DNA of 64,000 nucleotides. Origin: Fusarium oxysporum f. sp. lycopersici 4287. Lineage: Eukaryota > Ascomycota > Sordariomycetes > Hypocreales > Nectriaceae. A program made the translations under genes and the position numbers. A model generated the notes under the pieces. It was not told where the DNA came from, did not search any database, and saw only the letters and a list, made by a program, of their open reading frames with translations. The stretch spans positions 341,705 through 405,704 of the forward strand of contig NC_031000.1 in assembly GCF_000149955.1 (NCBI RefSeq). The letters are read 5' to 3'. Shown here one piece after another: positions 24,052 through 34,747 of this stretch. Each line of letters starts with the position of its first letter. The first letter of the stretch is position 1.

Positions 24052-25938
24052 ATGATCCATGTTTTAGCATGGTTGCATAAATGTCAACCTAATAGAAAAC
24101 AATTTTTGCCACTGAATCTGTTTACAAACCTACGTTACTGTCCAAATCTATCGCCCTTGATGAGTCACCTAAATAAAACCAGAAACGGACATACCTTCCG
24201 AGACATTGATGCTTGGGAAGCTCTCAAGAAACGTGATTTAGAGTATGCCATCAACCTTCTCGTCTCAGGCGAATGGACCATCGATGGTGTCATAAAGGGC
24301 GGTTGGAGCTCTTTAGACGCGAGGGTGGGTGGTGAAAGATGTCACGAGACCGCCCTCCTGGCCTTGATCCTTCGCCGCTTTGTCATCAAGCACTTAAGAG
24401 ACAGCAAACTTCTGGAGGAATTCAAGGCACTTGTTATCGAATATCGCGCCAATCACGCTCAAGACAAACCGTGGACCAAAGTTTTTAAGGTTCAAGATGT
24501 TTATGTTGATAACTCTAACCGTTACAGCCAAATCATGGAATCAATTATTAACACTATAGGTCCTGACTGGACAATGTTTATTGGTTCTGCACGGACACTT
24601 ACGTCATTCAGTGTGCTCAGCACTATGGAGTGTGGTTTGACTGTTTATTATCGTCGTTTGGGGGACGTCCTTGTCGCCACGAGCAAGGGACAACGTGTAG
24701 CTGGGATGGGACAATATCATGATGCCGAGTATCCACTACGCACTTCATTCTCCGATGCTTCTTTCAAGCTCATTGGCAAGCTCTATGCTAAAACTTTGCC
24801 AGAAAGGGACTCGGAAAAGCCTTTCGGTCCAGAGCCTCTGGCCTACAAGACCCTTCCAGAGCAAGCACGAGAGGTGTTCCACTTCTCAAAAGCCAACAAG
24901 ATCATTCCAGGTCATAATGATTGCCCTATTATCGTGGGGTCATTCTCCGCATCTATGCAGATCTTGGTTAGACTCTGTTGGCTGTACAAGATCCCAATTA
25001 CGCTTTGTATGCCCCATCTGCGATACGAGAAAACTGTCGGTGATTTAGAGAGCTTGGCGACATATAAGCTTACTTCGGCACCTGTGCGGACTTACGTTGC
25101 TGCCCAGAGAGCAGGAGGAAGCTTTAAAATGGTAGACTTCATAAAAGAGGGTATTGAAGACGAGCCGTGCTGGAAGCTCGGTGGCTACAGCATGTATCAT
25201 GAATCACAACTTGGAAGTCTTCTCTCCTCAGGAATTGATGACGAGTATCACAAAACCCTGGATCAGGCTGAAGTTGGTCATTTGATCTCTCTATTTGGCT
25301 TTGTCCATCCCGAATATCCACTACAAACTGAAAACGAAGGCGCTGACCTTGTGGCGTTGCGAAGGTCAATATGTGGAGAAATCACCCAATCAGCTGAGCT
25401 AACTTTAGAGGGCATCAATTCTGGCTGGGGGTTGAAAGAAGACGGTGGAGTGAACAACATGAGCCTTCGCTCGCTTGCTTCCGCTTGCAATAAGATCACC
25501 AGTCAGTACAATCTTCAGGACACGGTTCTCGCATATCAGCGCCACATCGATAAGAAAAGGGCCTCTTATCGAATGCAATGCAAGCCTATACCATTCACCT
25601 TTAACCACATTGACATTTCAACTCCAAGGCATGAAAAAGCCAAGTGGACTGGCATTCTCAAAAAGCACCTATATACTACGGAGCCCATGTATGCCAATCT
25701 TTTTGTGGTAGGTAGGACAATTTATAGTATAAGGGACCAGACAGAGGCGGACAGGCTCATGATTCTCGTCAACAACGATAATCAGAATCTAAACATCTTG
25801 CTCGAGCGACATCCTGAGCATAGTGTCTTCTTAACGCAAAATTACCAGAAAAAAGTTGACGAGCTTCGAAAAAGGAGTAAAAGGGAAATTGGAAAGAAAA
25901 AGGCCAGGTCTAAGGTAACAGAAAAAAGAAGTTTCTAA
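24052..25938 (+). CDS. Long intronless orphan protein, function unknown
   Basis: 628-aa open frame with no intron and no recognised domain. The in-frame ATG at 24160 (MSHLNKTRNG) is a plausible alternative start and would remove a hydrophobic but not typical leader. The body has well-spread, evenly composed sequence (for example WTMFIGSARTLTSF, PIIVGSFSASMQILVRLCWLY, GGYSMYHESQLGSLL, YANLFVVGRTIYSIRDQTEA) and looks like a genuine folded protein. The last 30 residues are very basic (RKRSKREIGKKKARSK), like a nuclear-localisation or nucleic-acid-binding tail. Surroundings are repeat-rich and no terminal repeats are seen. It could be a lineage-specific fungal gene, a captured gene such as an endogenised mycoviral structural protein, or part of an unknown mobile element. 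None of these is supported by a motif. Confidence 0.6.
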   Translation: MIHVLAWLHKCQPNRKQFLPLNLFTNLRYCPNLSPLMSHLNKTRNGHTFRDIDAWEALKKRDLEYAINLLVSGEWTIDGVIKGGWSSLDARVGGERCHETALLALILRRFVIKHLRDSKLLEEFKALVIEYRANHAQDKPWTKVFKVQDVYVDNSNRYSQIMESIINTIGPDWTMFIGSARTLTSFSVLSTMECGLTVYYRRLGDVLVATSKGQRVAGMGQYHDAEYPLRTSFSDASFKLIGKLYAKTLPERDSEKPFGPEPLAYKTLPEQAREVFHFSKANKIIPGHNDCPIIVGSFSASMQILVRLCWLYKIPITLCMPHLRYEKTVGDLESLATYKLTSAPVRTYVAAQRAGGSFKMVDFIKEGIEDEPCWKLGGYSMYHESQLGSLLSSGIDDEYHKTLDQAEVGHLISLFGFVHPEYPLQTENEGADLVALRRSICGEITQSAELTLEGINSGWGLKEDGGVNNMSLRSLASACNKITSQYNLQDTVLAYQRHIDKKRASYRMQCKPIPFTFNHIDISTPRHEKAKWTGILKKHLYTTEPMYANLFVVGRTIYSIRDQTEADRLMILVNNDNQNLNILLERHPEHSVFLTQNYQKKVDELRKRSKREIGKKKARSKVTEKRSF

Positions 25939-27120
25939 GCCCCACATAATGCATCATCCAATATATATGTACTCAAATATCTATATTGGGTTTAGAACAA
26001 GCGTGGTTGTATAATGAGTGAGATACCAACATAAAGTTAACATTGTTATAGTAACAGAGAAATGAGTTCTGAACGAATATCAATGGAGTATAGTTGACCA
26101 TTTCGATGTACTCAGTTAGCCTCGACATAAGACATCCTACCTAAAAGATGTTGTCAATTTCAGCGTCGTAGCATACCTGAGATCCCGAATTCTCAGGACG
26201 CGAGTTCGTTGTCACTCTTACCGAATATTGGCGTTAGATAGTGTTACCATACAGCCTATGAGGATACGCTTGTCTGTATGGCTGTGCTTGGAAGAGAAGG
26301 CATCTGATAAGCTACGGCCGTTGTGCATCCTAAGCCTTCCGCTTTGTTTGATATCTAGCTTGGCCGGCATATAGGTAGATCAAGATACGTCACACTGCCA
26401 TTTCCATCAGTGGCAGCGGCGGCAGTGCCTCTCATGAGTCACTGTTATGAATAGTCGTAATCGAATGGATGGAATAACTCGCAGCCTTTTCGAGAATTTG
26501 GGCATGAATGCACTCCCATTATGTCATGAGACTTGAAGCAAGGTCAATACTACGAGTTGAGCTTATCAGACATAAGCAGTGCCCCAAGTTAAGCATGGCC
26601 CAACTTTCGTTGCCGAGCTTTACGAAGTGATCTATGAAAGCATGAGGATGAATGAGTGAAACTGGAGCTCCTTTGTGCCTTATTTTATCTCAATCCCTTA
26701 CGAGCACTTGGAGTGATACTGCCTTCACCTAATCAGATGGATAAGAGGCGAAGCACTTGTCTTTGGTACGTGATTAGGAGTGTGATTAGCGAGCACCGGA
26801 ATGCCTTCCCGGACAAATGGATGCGCCATTGGTGGAGGCGACGCGAATATTCGTGAAGTTATAGCAGACATCCAGCGGGCCTCGACATGATACCAGGAGT
26901 GGAAATAGAACTCCACTTCAGTCGACGAATACAGATCAGTATTCAAATATCCATTTGGACTATAACTGGAGCTAGCTACTGGAAGTTAAGAATACGTTGA
27001 TCTCATATGACCAACAGTTGTCTCATCATGGTTATGATAATCAAGGTTAAGACGGAGTATGCATGTTTAAATGTAGTCCTAGCCCGGGACAGGAAGGAAT
27101 GAATTGGTGAGTCAACCGCT
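25939..27120. other. Intergenic, no gene recognised
   Basis: About 1.2 kb with only short, unsupported frames and no match to the repeats elsewhere in the window. Confidence 0.5.
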
Positions 27121-28015
27121 CTAGTCCTCCATAAAGTCCTTAGGGTAGACCTCAAGGGATCTAATGGCGACTTTGCTGTCGAATTCTGGAATGAAAATCG
27201 AACAATCCCCCCCTTGATCAAGACTTATTCTCAGGCGAATTAATCTCAGACCTTCTTTATCAATAGTCTCCTCACATTCAAGACAAGTCCCCTCGTCTTG
27301 GATATCATTTGTTCCATCATTCCTTAGAACCTTCGTTTTAGGGAGAAATAACTCTGGAAGAAACTCCCCAAGTGATCTCATCACACCGGACAAGTGCTTC
27401 TAGCCTATTATCTAGATCTTCGCATAAGTCCTCAAAGATCCTAATGAAGCACCTAAAATGCTCCTTATCCAGTAAGAAGGTTGTTATATGGTCAGAGTGG
27501 ACATCGCGGAACATCCTCAGTTGCGTGCGCTTGTGGAATAACGTCTTGAAATTAACCTTGCAGTCATTGTTAATTGTGACTATTACAAGATGGATTCACT
27601 TACCAAAGTAACAGGCTCCCTGAAGTCTGCGGTTTCAACGCCATAGAGCGCCTTTTCCATCATGAATTGGAGATTTGGGGATATCAGATCTACGATAACT
27701 GTTCTCTCCTGGGTCTTGGTGTCTGCTTTTGTCAGGTCTTCTTGTCAACCCCAGCTTCAACTGAGGACTTACTCATAGTATACCGGATAGTAAATAAAGA
27801 AGAAAGCTGATGCCTCTCAGTGTCTGCATCGTTGGTTTCGTATTTGAAAGGCTCGACTTTCTCGTAACAGCTACATTCATTATTAGATCTTGTAATATAG
27901 ACATGTTGCCCTTTCGTAGTTACCTTTCTCCCACCAGTTTCCACTGGGGACTGGATGCGATGAAGGGTTCAGTTTGCTCCGGTTTGAGCATGCCCCAGCC
28001 TGGATTTGATCCCAT
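27121..28015 (-). pseudogene. N-terminal part of a fungal AAA-ATPase (DUF7025-like), truncated and frameshifted
   Basis: Four exons can be joined on the minus strand: 28015-27924, 27870-27773, 27722-27604 and 27556-27121, with GT-AG introns of 47-53 nt whose phases agree. The product begins MGSNPGWGMLKPEQ and shows the pattern of the region before the ATPase core in large fungal AAA proteins: ERTVIVDLISPNLQFMMEKAL, then DVHSDHITTFLLD, EITWEFLPELF and finally IPEFDSKVAIRSLEVYPK. The frame slips by one base at four C's on the plus strand (27366-27369); with three, EITW runs into EFLPELFLPKTKV. The protein stops right after YPKDFMED, so the Walker A/B core is absent. I infer a truncated gene or a relic of one. 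The family assignment is from pattern recognition only. Confidence 0.55.
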
Positions 28016-28384
28016 GGTGTCGTGGAGTTGTGTCTGAGCGATCTAAATCCATAATTAACGTCCTCTTACCAGTGGGTGGTAATCGTCTCTTTATAGACTT
28101 TCAGGGCCTCGCCCGACCCATAAATCAGCCAGACCAGTGGATTATCCTTGTTTCGGCTGGTATTCATGGTCTCAATCAGAACTAGCATTCCTCGCTTGCA
28201 ACTTCTTGAGAGCCTACCTACAAGTCAGCAACGACCCAGCCCGGCTAGGTCGTAGAAAAAGTAGAGGGGGCAGAGTCGTAGACATTACAAGTGCGTAAAA
28301 GGTATAAAACCAGCATGCATTAATTCATTACAGCGCGGTATATAATTTCCCAGCATATCAATTAATTGGAAACCAGACAGGATG

Positions 28385-31300
28385 TGGAGACTACGGGATA
28401 ACCATTGACTTGGTTCTGGCTTCCGAGGAGCTTGCAGACGCAAACATCAAATGCACGATACATGGTACGGAGCACGGATCAGATCATCGCACGATAGAGA
28501 CTGCGTTTGACATTTCAGTCCCGGCGCCGAAACAGGAAGAAAGACTTCGGTTCAAGAATGCACCTTGGAAGGAGATCAATAGCAGGATTGTAGACACGCT
28601 GAGTGTTAGGCCAGTGGAAAACACAGTGCAGCAGAAAACGGACAGGTTGATGTCGGCCGTGCTGGAAGCAGTCCAAGCACTGACACCCTGAGCCAAACCG
28701 TCGCCATATGCAAAGCGGCGGTGGACCCATGACCTCACACAGCTGCGGCATGTATACATATACTGGAGAAATCGAGCCCGAGCTAAAAGGCGTGCGGGAC
28801 AGAATGCTAAAGATCTAGAAAATACGGCAAAGGCTGCGGCTAAGCAATACCACGATGCCATACGGCGACGGAAGAACACTCACTGGAAGGAGTTTCTGGC
28901 GGATAACGACAGCATCTGGAAAGCAGCCAAGTACATGATATCCGGGGACGATGCAGCTTTTGGGAAGGTACCCCAACTCATTAAGGCAGACGGAACAGTG
29001 ACAACTAGCCATGAAGAGCAAGCCGAAGAACTGTTAGCCAAGTTCTTCCCGCTACTGCCAGACACTAATTATCGAAGACGAAGGACCCCGACAACAGAGA
29101 GCCCCAGTAACGATGCCAAACCTGACTTTGGAGGAAGTGGAACGTCAGCTATGGGCGACCAAGTCATGGAAGGCGCCAGGAGAAGATGGACTACCAGCGA
29201 TCGTTTGGAAGCAAGTCTGGCCGTCGGTGAAACACGACGTCCTCGTCATCTTCCAAGCATCACTGGACGAAGGCGTGGTACCAGACCAATGGAGACATGC
29301 TCGAATCATCCCACTCAAGAAGCCAGGTAAAGATGATTATACGATACCGAAAGCCTGGAGACCGATCTCGCTTCTCGCCACGTTGGGTAAGGTGCTGGAA
29401 TCGGTCGTCGCCGAGAGAATCTCCCACGCGGTAGGTACTTACGGACTTCTTCCGACCAACCATTTTGGTGCGCGCAAGCAGTGATCAGCAGAGCAAGCCC
29501 TCGTACTCCTACAAGAACACATCTTCTTAGCATGGCGGGCACGCCATGTCGTGAGTCTCGTCAGTTGCGACGTGAAAGGCGCATACAATGGTGTGTGCAA
29601 AGAGAGGCTACTGCAGCGGATGAAGGCGAGAGGGATCCCCGAGGGTCTCTTACGCTGGGTGAATGCTTTTTGTTCCGAGCGAACTGCAACCATCATGATT
29701 AATGGCCAGAGTTCCGAAAGCCGACCTCTACCACAAGCAGGACTCCCGCAGGGGTCGCCCTTGTCATCGATACTGTTTCTATTCTTTAACGCAGATCTGG
29801 TGCAGACGCAGATCGATAGAAATGGTGGTGCCATCGCCTTCGTCGATGACTACACCGCGTGTGTATCGGGACCGACAGCCCAGAGCAACCGGAGAGGAGT
29901 ACAGGCAATAATCGACAAGGCTGTCGACTGGGAGAGACGCAGCGGCGTGACTTTTGAGGCGGAAACAACGGCGATCATACATTTCACCAGGTACACAGGC
30001 AGGATAGACTCGGAACCATTCACAATCAAGGGTGACAGAGTCTTTCCGAAGGACCAAGTCAAGATTCTCGGGGTCGTTATGGACTCACGGCTTCACTACA
30101 AGCAGCACATTGCAAGGGCAGCAACGAAGGGTTTAGGAGCTGCGATGGAACTGAAACGACTGAAGGGAATGGCTCCCTCGACAACGAGGCAGCTTTTTAC
30201 AGCCATGGTAGCCCCTGTGGTGGACTATGCCTCCAACGTCTGGATGCATGCGTGCAAAACAGGATCGGCGTATGCGATCCATCGAGTACAAAGGATAGGA
30301 GCACAAGCAATCATAGGATCCTTTACAAGCGTGGCGACAGGAGTTGCCGAAGCTGAAGCCCACATAGCGACCATCCAAGAAAGGTTCTGGAGACGAGGAA
30401 GCAAGCTTTGGGTAGACATACACACGCTACCACGGACCAACCCGGTCCGGAATCTCCTACGAGGAATCAAAGCCTTCAGGCGCTTCATAACTCCTCTCAG
30501 GCGCATCGCGGATATATGCAGAGAGTTACCGAAGGATACCATGGAAGTCATTCAGCCATTCACCCTCGCGCCATGGGAGGCACGCCTACAATCCATACTG
30601 AACAGTCAAGGAGAGGACGAAGAAAACAAGATCAAAGAGCTAGCCAAAGCAGGATGGGCGGTCAGGATAGCGACAAGCAGCTCTGCGCGGAATGATCTAG
30701 TCGGCATGGGAGTAGCTATCAGAATCCCCATATCCGTGGCAAGAGCCGGCAAGATCAGCGAAGCCTTTTCGGTCACCCTGGGTACGAGGGAAGAACACAA
30801 CCCCTACACAGCCGAACTAGCAGCGATTGTTCATGGCCTCGGCTGTCTGCCAGAGATGAAGTATCGAGTCATTGTGATCGTGACAAGTAACAAATCGGCT
30901 GCACAAGCTATAGGTAACCCCCGCCAGCAGTCAGGTCAAGGACATATACGAGAGATATATGATGCTATAGAGAAGCTTCGAGGAGATGGAAACAGAGTCA
31001 ACCTCATCTGGCTACCACGCGACAGCGAGCTCAAAATCCAGAAGACAGCCAAGATGTCAGCTCGTTACGCAACGGAGCCGTACATGACACCGCGGAGAGG
31101 AATGATCAAAGCAAAGACCCACAATTCTTAATCGAACGAGGGCAGATCTACGAATGGAGAGGAAGCTACCAGATGGAGTGGGCAGGCATTCTAGAAGGGT
31201 CGACTCGGCTCTGCCTGGTAAACATACCCGCCTGCTGTACGATCAATTATCATGGAAAGAGGCCAGCGTGCTGGCACAACTGAGAACCGGAATGGCGCGA

Positions 31301-31894
31301 CTGAACGGTTACCTATATCAGATCAGGGCAGCACCGACGGATGAATGTCCGTGTGGGCGGGCAAAGGAAATGGTAGAGCATTTCCTCTTTCGATGCGTGA
31401 AATGGACGACACAACGCAAAGAGATGTTTCAGAGTATAAATGAGAAATGCGGCAACCTCTCCTTTCATCTGGGAGGTAAGGCAGCATCAGACGGTCAGGA
31501 ATGGACACCGAATATGGACGCAGTACGAGCCACAATCAGGTTCGCGATCGCTACAGGTCGCTTGGAACAGAGATGACGGGAACACTACTAACCTAGTAGC
31601 ATTTTATCAACACTAACCGATAACCTATGACGCCCTCAAATAATCAACAGCAGGCATTGCTTCAGCCGCCAAAGATAGGAAACTGAACACTTGGAGGAAA
31701 TGGGCTTCAAGTTGACCTACTACTAACATCCAGGAGGGCCAAGGAGAAGAGCGATGACTAGACTGGAAAGAACAAGGCGATATTCTCATGGGCTTGGCGA
31801 AAGCAAGGCAATCATGAGTGAGATGTATGTAATCTTAGCTTTAGAGCCCTCTGGGCGTTGGCCTACCGGGCGTAATAGACTTGTGTGTGTGTGT
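28385..31894 (+). mobile_element. LINE (Tad-type non-LTR retrotransposon), copy 1, 5'-truncated and dead
   Basis: 3.5-kb copy that begins abruptly within the endonuclease domain (TTGACTTGG... encoding [13 protein letters not shown]), as expected from incomplete reverse transcription. It continues through RT and RNase H, has a 3' UTR of about 320 bases shared with copy 2, and ends in AATAGACTTG followed by a GT run, the simple-repeat tail. It is clearly homologous to the copy at 47775-51420. Confidence 0.9.
28410..31576 (+). pseudogene. LINE ORF2 relic (endonuclease end, RT, RNase H, zinc knuckle)
   Basis: Compared with copy 2, the frame is broken by a TGA at about 28689, a 4-base insertion near 29065, a TGA at about 29482 (CGG in copy 2) and an extra C near 31117. 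Between the breaks the reverse transcriptase is well preserved ([10 protein letters not shown] in copy 2, [10 protein letters not shown] here; [12 protein letters not shown]; catalytic AFVDDY). RNase H-like sequence follows ([13 protein letters not shown]), then a C-terminal cysteine/histidine cluster ECPCGRAKEMVEHFLFRC. The protein ends RLEQR at 31576. Confidence 0.88.
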
Positions 31895-32138
31895 ACCCTC
31901 TCGGGTGGGATAAACTCATTCTATGGCGCGAAACATTTCTAGCTCGTCGGGGTTTTCCATGAAGAAGGCAAACGCCCTCATAGCGTATTTGTACCTGTTC
32001 AAGGTCCTACTCCGAATTGAACAGCTCCCCTAAGAGTCAGTATCCGTGCTCACCCCCAGCCTTTGTTTCCTAGGAAGCTCTTGACCTGTACACTAGCAAG
32101 CGGTTCAACCACAGTCTGAACGACCGCAATGCAGAGAA
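31895..32138. other. Intergenic, nothing recognised
   Basis: Short spacer between the LINE tail and the next minus-strand ORF. Confidence 0.4.
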
Positions 32139-32666
32139 CTAGTGAATAAACCAATTGTAGCGATCTGGCCAATAAAAACCCGCTCTTCTCCACAGATCAA
32201 GCAGAAACCCGAGACGGGGCTCTGAAGAAGGATCGGGCAATCCAAGTCCAGACACGTCTTCCCGACCAATGCGTAGAATAATCTCAATCACTTCAGCGTG
32301 CCCATCTGCGCTGCTCGATTGCTCATAGAGTGGTATGACTGCAGCATAGTCGTCTGGGGCAGTGTCTTTGTAGCCCACTGCATCTTCCGTAATACTTTCA
32401 ATTATCGTTAGGCCTCCGTCGATAAGACCATCCTTGAGGTCCCCAAACATCTGATAACGTGCCCAAATCGCATCGCCTAACCTATTCTCGAAGATAGCGT
32501 TGACATATTCGTCGGCCCAATGTTTGTCCAATTGCGCATTCTCCAGCGAGGGGTGGAGATTGAGTATGTGATCTATGGGAATGTCCAGGAACAGTTGTTC
32601 GACAATACCCACTGGCTCTCCCTCCATAGGCGGGAATAAAAACTGACATATGCCTTGACACGCCAT
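32139..32666 (-). CDS. Hypothetical acidic protein
   Basis: 175-aa continuous frame beginning MACQGICQFLFPP and ending RAGFYWPDRYNWFIH. It is acidic, has no signal peptide or membrane segment and shows no motif I recognise. Even composition and a clean ATG suggest a real gene, but its short length and position between a LINE and a Fot element leave open that it is a fragment. Extra exons cannot be excluded. Confidence 0.45.
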   Translation of the reverse strand: MACQGICQFLFPPMEGEPVGIVEQLFLDIPIDHILNLHPSLENAQLDKHWADEYVNAIFENRLGDAIWARYQMFGDLKDGLIDGGLTIIESITEDAVGYKDTAPDDYAAVIPLYEQSSSADGHAEVIEIILRIGREDVSGLGLPDPSSEPRLGFLLDLWRRAGFYWPDRYNWFIH

Positions 32667-32880
32667 TATTTGGAAGGGCTTGGTAAAAACGTGTTTTCTC
32701 TCGATATTGGAGTGTTCTCAAAAGCGGAGCTGTAAGGGAAAAGAAAATGTAGATAAAAAAGAAATGGAGAAAACAACGGAGAAAACGCTAACATTAGGGT
32801 CCAGAGTTTTTAAGAGGCATCGGACGATAAGGTTAAGCTAACGTGGCATTCTCCGATTCGTTTTCGCATAACTACATGTA

Positions 32881-34738
32881 ACGTGCATGATAAGCGAGTG
32901 CTCCAGACAAGCGAGTGCTCCAAAAATCCCTCAACCTACACTATCACTATTCAATCAGATATTTCTCAACAACCTAATATGCCAGAGTCTTCAAATGAAG
33001 CTAAGATTATTCTTGCCCTTCAGGCCCTCCAGAATGACCCAAAATTAAGTCTTCGAAAGGCCGCAGCTATATATCATGTTGACCGCTTTACCTTAAGTCG
33101 CCGCCGGCATGGCATTCTTTCAAAGCGTGATACTCTCACAAAGTCACGGTTATTATCTGATCAGGAAGAGGATATGATATTCCAATTCATCCTTGACCTA
33201 GATTCGCGAGGATTTCCCTCGCGACTATTATATGTGGAAGATATCGCGAATTCTTTGCGTGCCAACCGCGGCGCGCCACCTGTCGGCAAGCGCTGGGCTC
33301 ATAACTTCATCAAGCGACAACCAGAGCTAAAGACACATAAATTTCGCAGATATGACTATCAGAGAGCTAAATGCGAAGATCCGACTATTATTCGTGGCTG
33401 GTTTCGGCTTGTAGAGAATACAATCGCGAAATACGGTATCCGATCAGATGATATCTGGAACTTTGATGAGACCGGCTTTATGATGGGTGTGATTGAGCCC
33501 GGAATAGTCATCACAGGCTCCCACAGGCAAGGAAGACCAAAGCAAGTACAGCCTGGAAACCGCGAATGGATTACTGTAATCGAGGGGATTAATGCGGAAG
33601 GTCAATCGATCCCACCGTTCATCATTGGTGCAGGCAAGGATCACCTTGCAAATTGGTACCAAGAATGCGACCTCCCCGGCGATTGGGTTATTGCATTGAG
33701 CGAAAATGGATGGACTAATAATAATCTAGGTCTCGAGTGGCTAAAGCACTTTGATCGGGCTACAGCTAAGCGAACGAACAGTCGCTATCGCCTCTTGATC
33801 CTTGATGGTCACGAAAGTCACCACTCCGTCGAATTCGAGGAATATTGCAAAGAGAACAAGATTATCACGCTCTGTATGCCTGCTCATGCCTCTCATCTAC
33901 TTCAGCCTCTTGACGTAGGGTGCTTTGGGCCGCTGAAAAAGGCATATGGTCGACAAATAGAGCATCTGATTAGATGCTCTATAACCTACATTTCCAAGAC
34001 TGAGTTCTTTCCTGCCTTTCACGCCGCCCACCAAGCTGCTATTACAGAAAGCAATATCAAGGGAGGTTTCCGAGGAGCTGGGCTTGCTCCCTTTGACCCA
34101 GAAAATGTTATCTCGAAGCTTGATGTGCAGCTACGGACTCCGACGCCTCCTGTAGAGGTCACAATACCATCGACCCTTTGGACTGCAAGGACCCCAAAGA
34201 CACCACTAGAGGCCCAATCGCATTCCAAGTATCTGCAAGGAAGGATCAGAAATCATAAGAGCAGCTCCCCTGAGTCAATAATTGAAGCCGTAAAGCATTT
34301 TGAGAAGGCAACAACTGTTCTTATGGATAAGATGGTCTTACTATATGATAGGAATCAACAACTTGAACAACAAAATAAGACAGTAGGGCGACGCCGGAGG
34401 GGAAAAAGGACTAAGGTACAGAAAGAAGGGCCTTTAACTATAGGGGAAGCATCACAAGCAATTGATCAGATAGATATTGATGCGCAGGTAACAGCTGAAT
34501 CCTCAAGAGGTGGTCGCGGAAGGTCACAAGGATCAAAGCCTCGGCAATGTAGTATTTGCGGAAAGACCGGGCATACTGCAAGAACCTGTCAGGAGGCAAT
34601 TGAGGTCAGTAGGGAATAGGATTGTAATTAATTTTAATTGATCAGATAGGTTGTGGTGTTTTTATTACTCTTTTTGAGTCTTTAGGTGTAGATTGGTGGA
34701 GCACTCGCTTGTCTGGAGCACTCGCTTATCATGCACGT
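32881..34738 (+). mobile_element. Fot/pogo-type DNA transposon, copy 2 (intact)
   Basis: 1858-bp element with TA target duplications (32879-32880 and 34739-34740). Its terminal repeats match over more than 40 bp, starting ACGTGCATGATAAGCGAGTG. Each end contains two copies of AAGCGAGTGCTCCA, three bases apart. The transposase gene is intact. The next element begins only 9 bases after the end of this one. Confidence 0.93.
32979..34619 (+). CDS. Fot/pogo-type DDE transposase
   Basis: 546-aa transposase from the ATG at 32979 (MPESSNEAKIILALQAL); an upstream in-frame ATG at 32886 would lie within the terminal repeat and is less likely. Helix-turn-helix DNA-binding regions, the DDE_1 catalytic residues in WNFDETGF, LILDGHESH and LLQPLDVGCF, and a C-terminal CCHC knuckle (CSICGKTGHTARTC) are all present. 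It differs at many positions from copy 1, so this is a separate lineage rather than a recent duplicate. Confidence 0.92.
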   Translation: MPESSNEAKIILALQALQNDPKLSLRKAAAIYHVDRFTLSRRRHGILSKRDTLTKSRLLSDQEEDMIFQFILDLDSRGFPSRLLYVEDIANSLRANRGAPPVGKRWAHNFIKRQPELKTHKFRRYDYQRAKCEDPTIIRGWFRLVENTIAKYGIRSDDIWNFDETGFMMGVIEPGIVITGSHRQGRPKQVQPGNREWITVIEGINAEGQSIPPFIIGAGKDHLANWYQECDLPGDWVIALSENGWTNNNLGLEWLKHFDRATAKRTNSRYRLLILDGHESHHSVEFEEYCKENKIITLCMPAHASHLLQPLDVGCFGPLKKAYGRQIEHLIRCSITYISKTEFFPAFHAAHQAAITESNIKGGFRGAGLAPFDPENVISKLDVQLRTPTPPVEVTIPSTLWTARTPKTPLEAQSHSKYLQGRIRNHKSSSPESIIEAVKHFEKATTVLMDKMVLLYDRNQQLEQQNKTVGRRRRGKRTKVQKEGPLTIGEASQAIDQIDIDAQVTAESSRGGRGRSQGSKPRQCSICGKTGHTARTCQEAIEVSRE

Positions 34739-34747
34739 TATAGAGTA

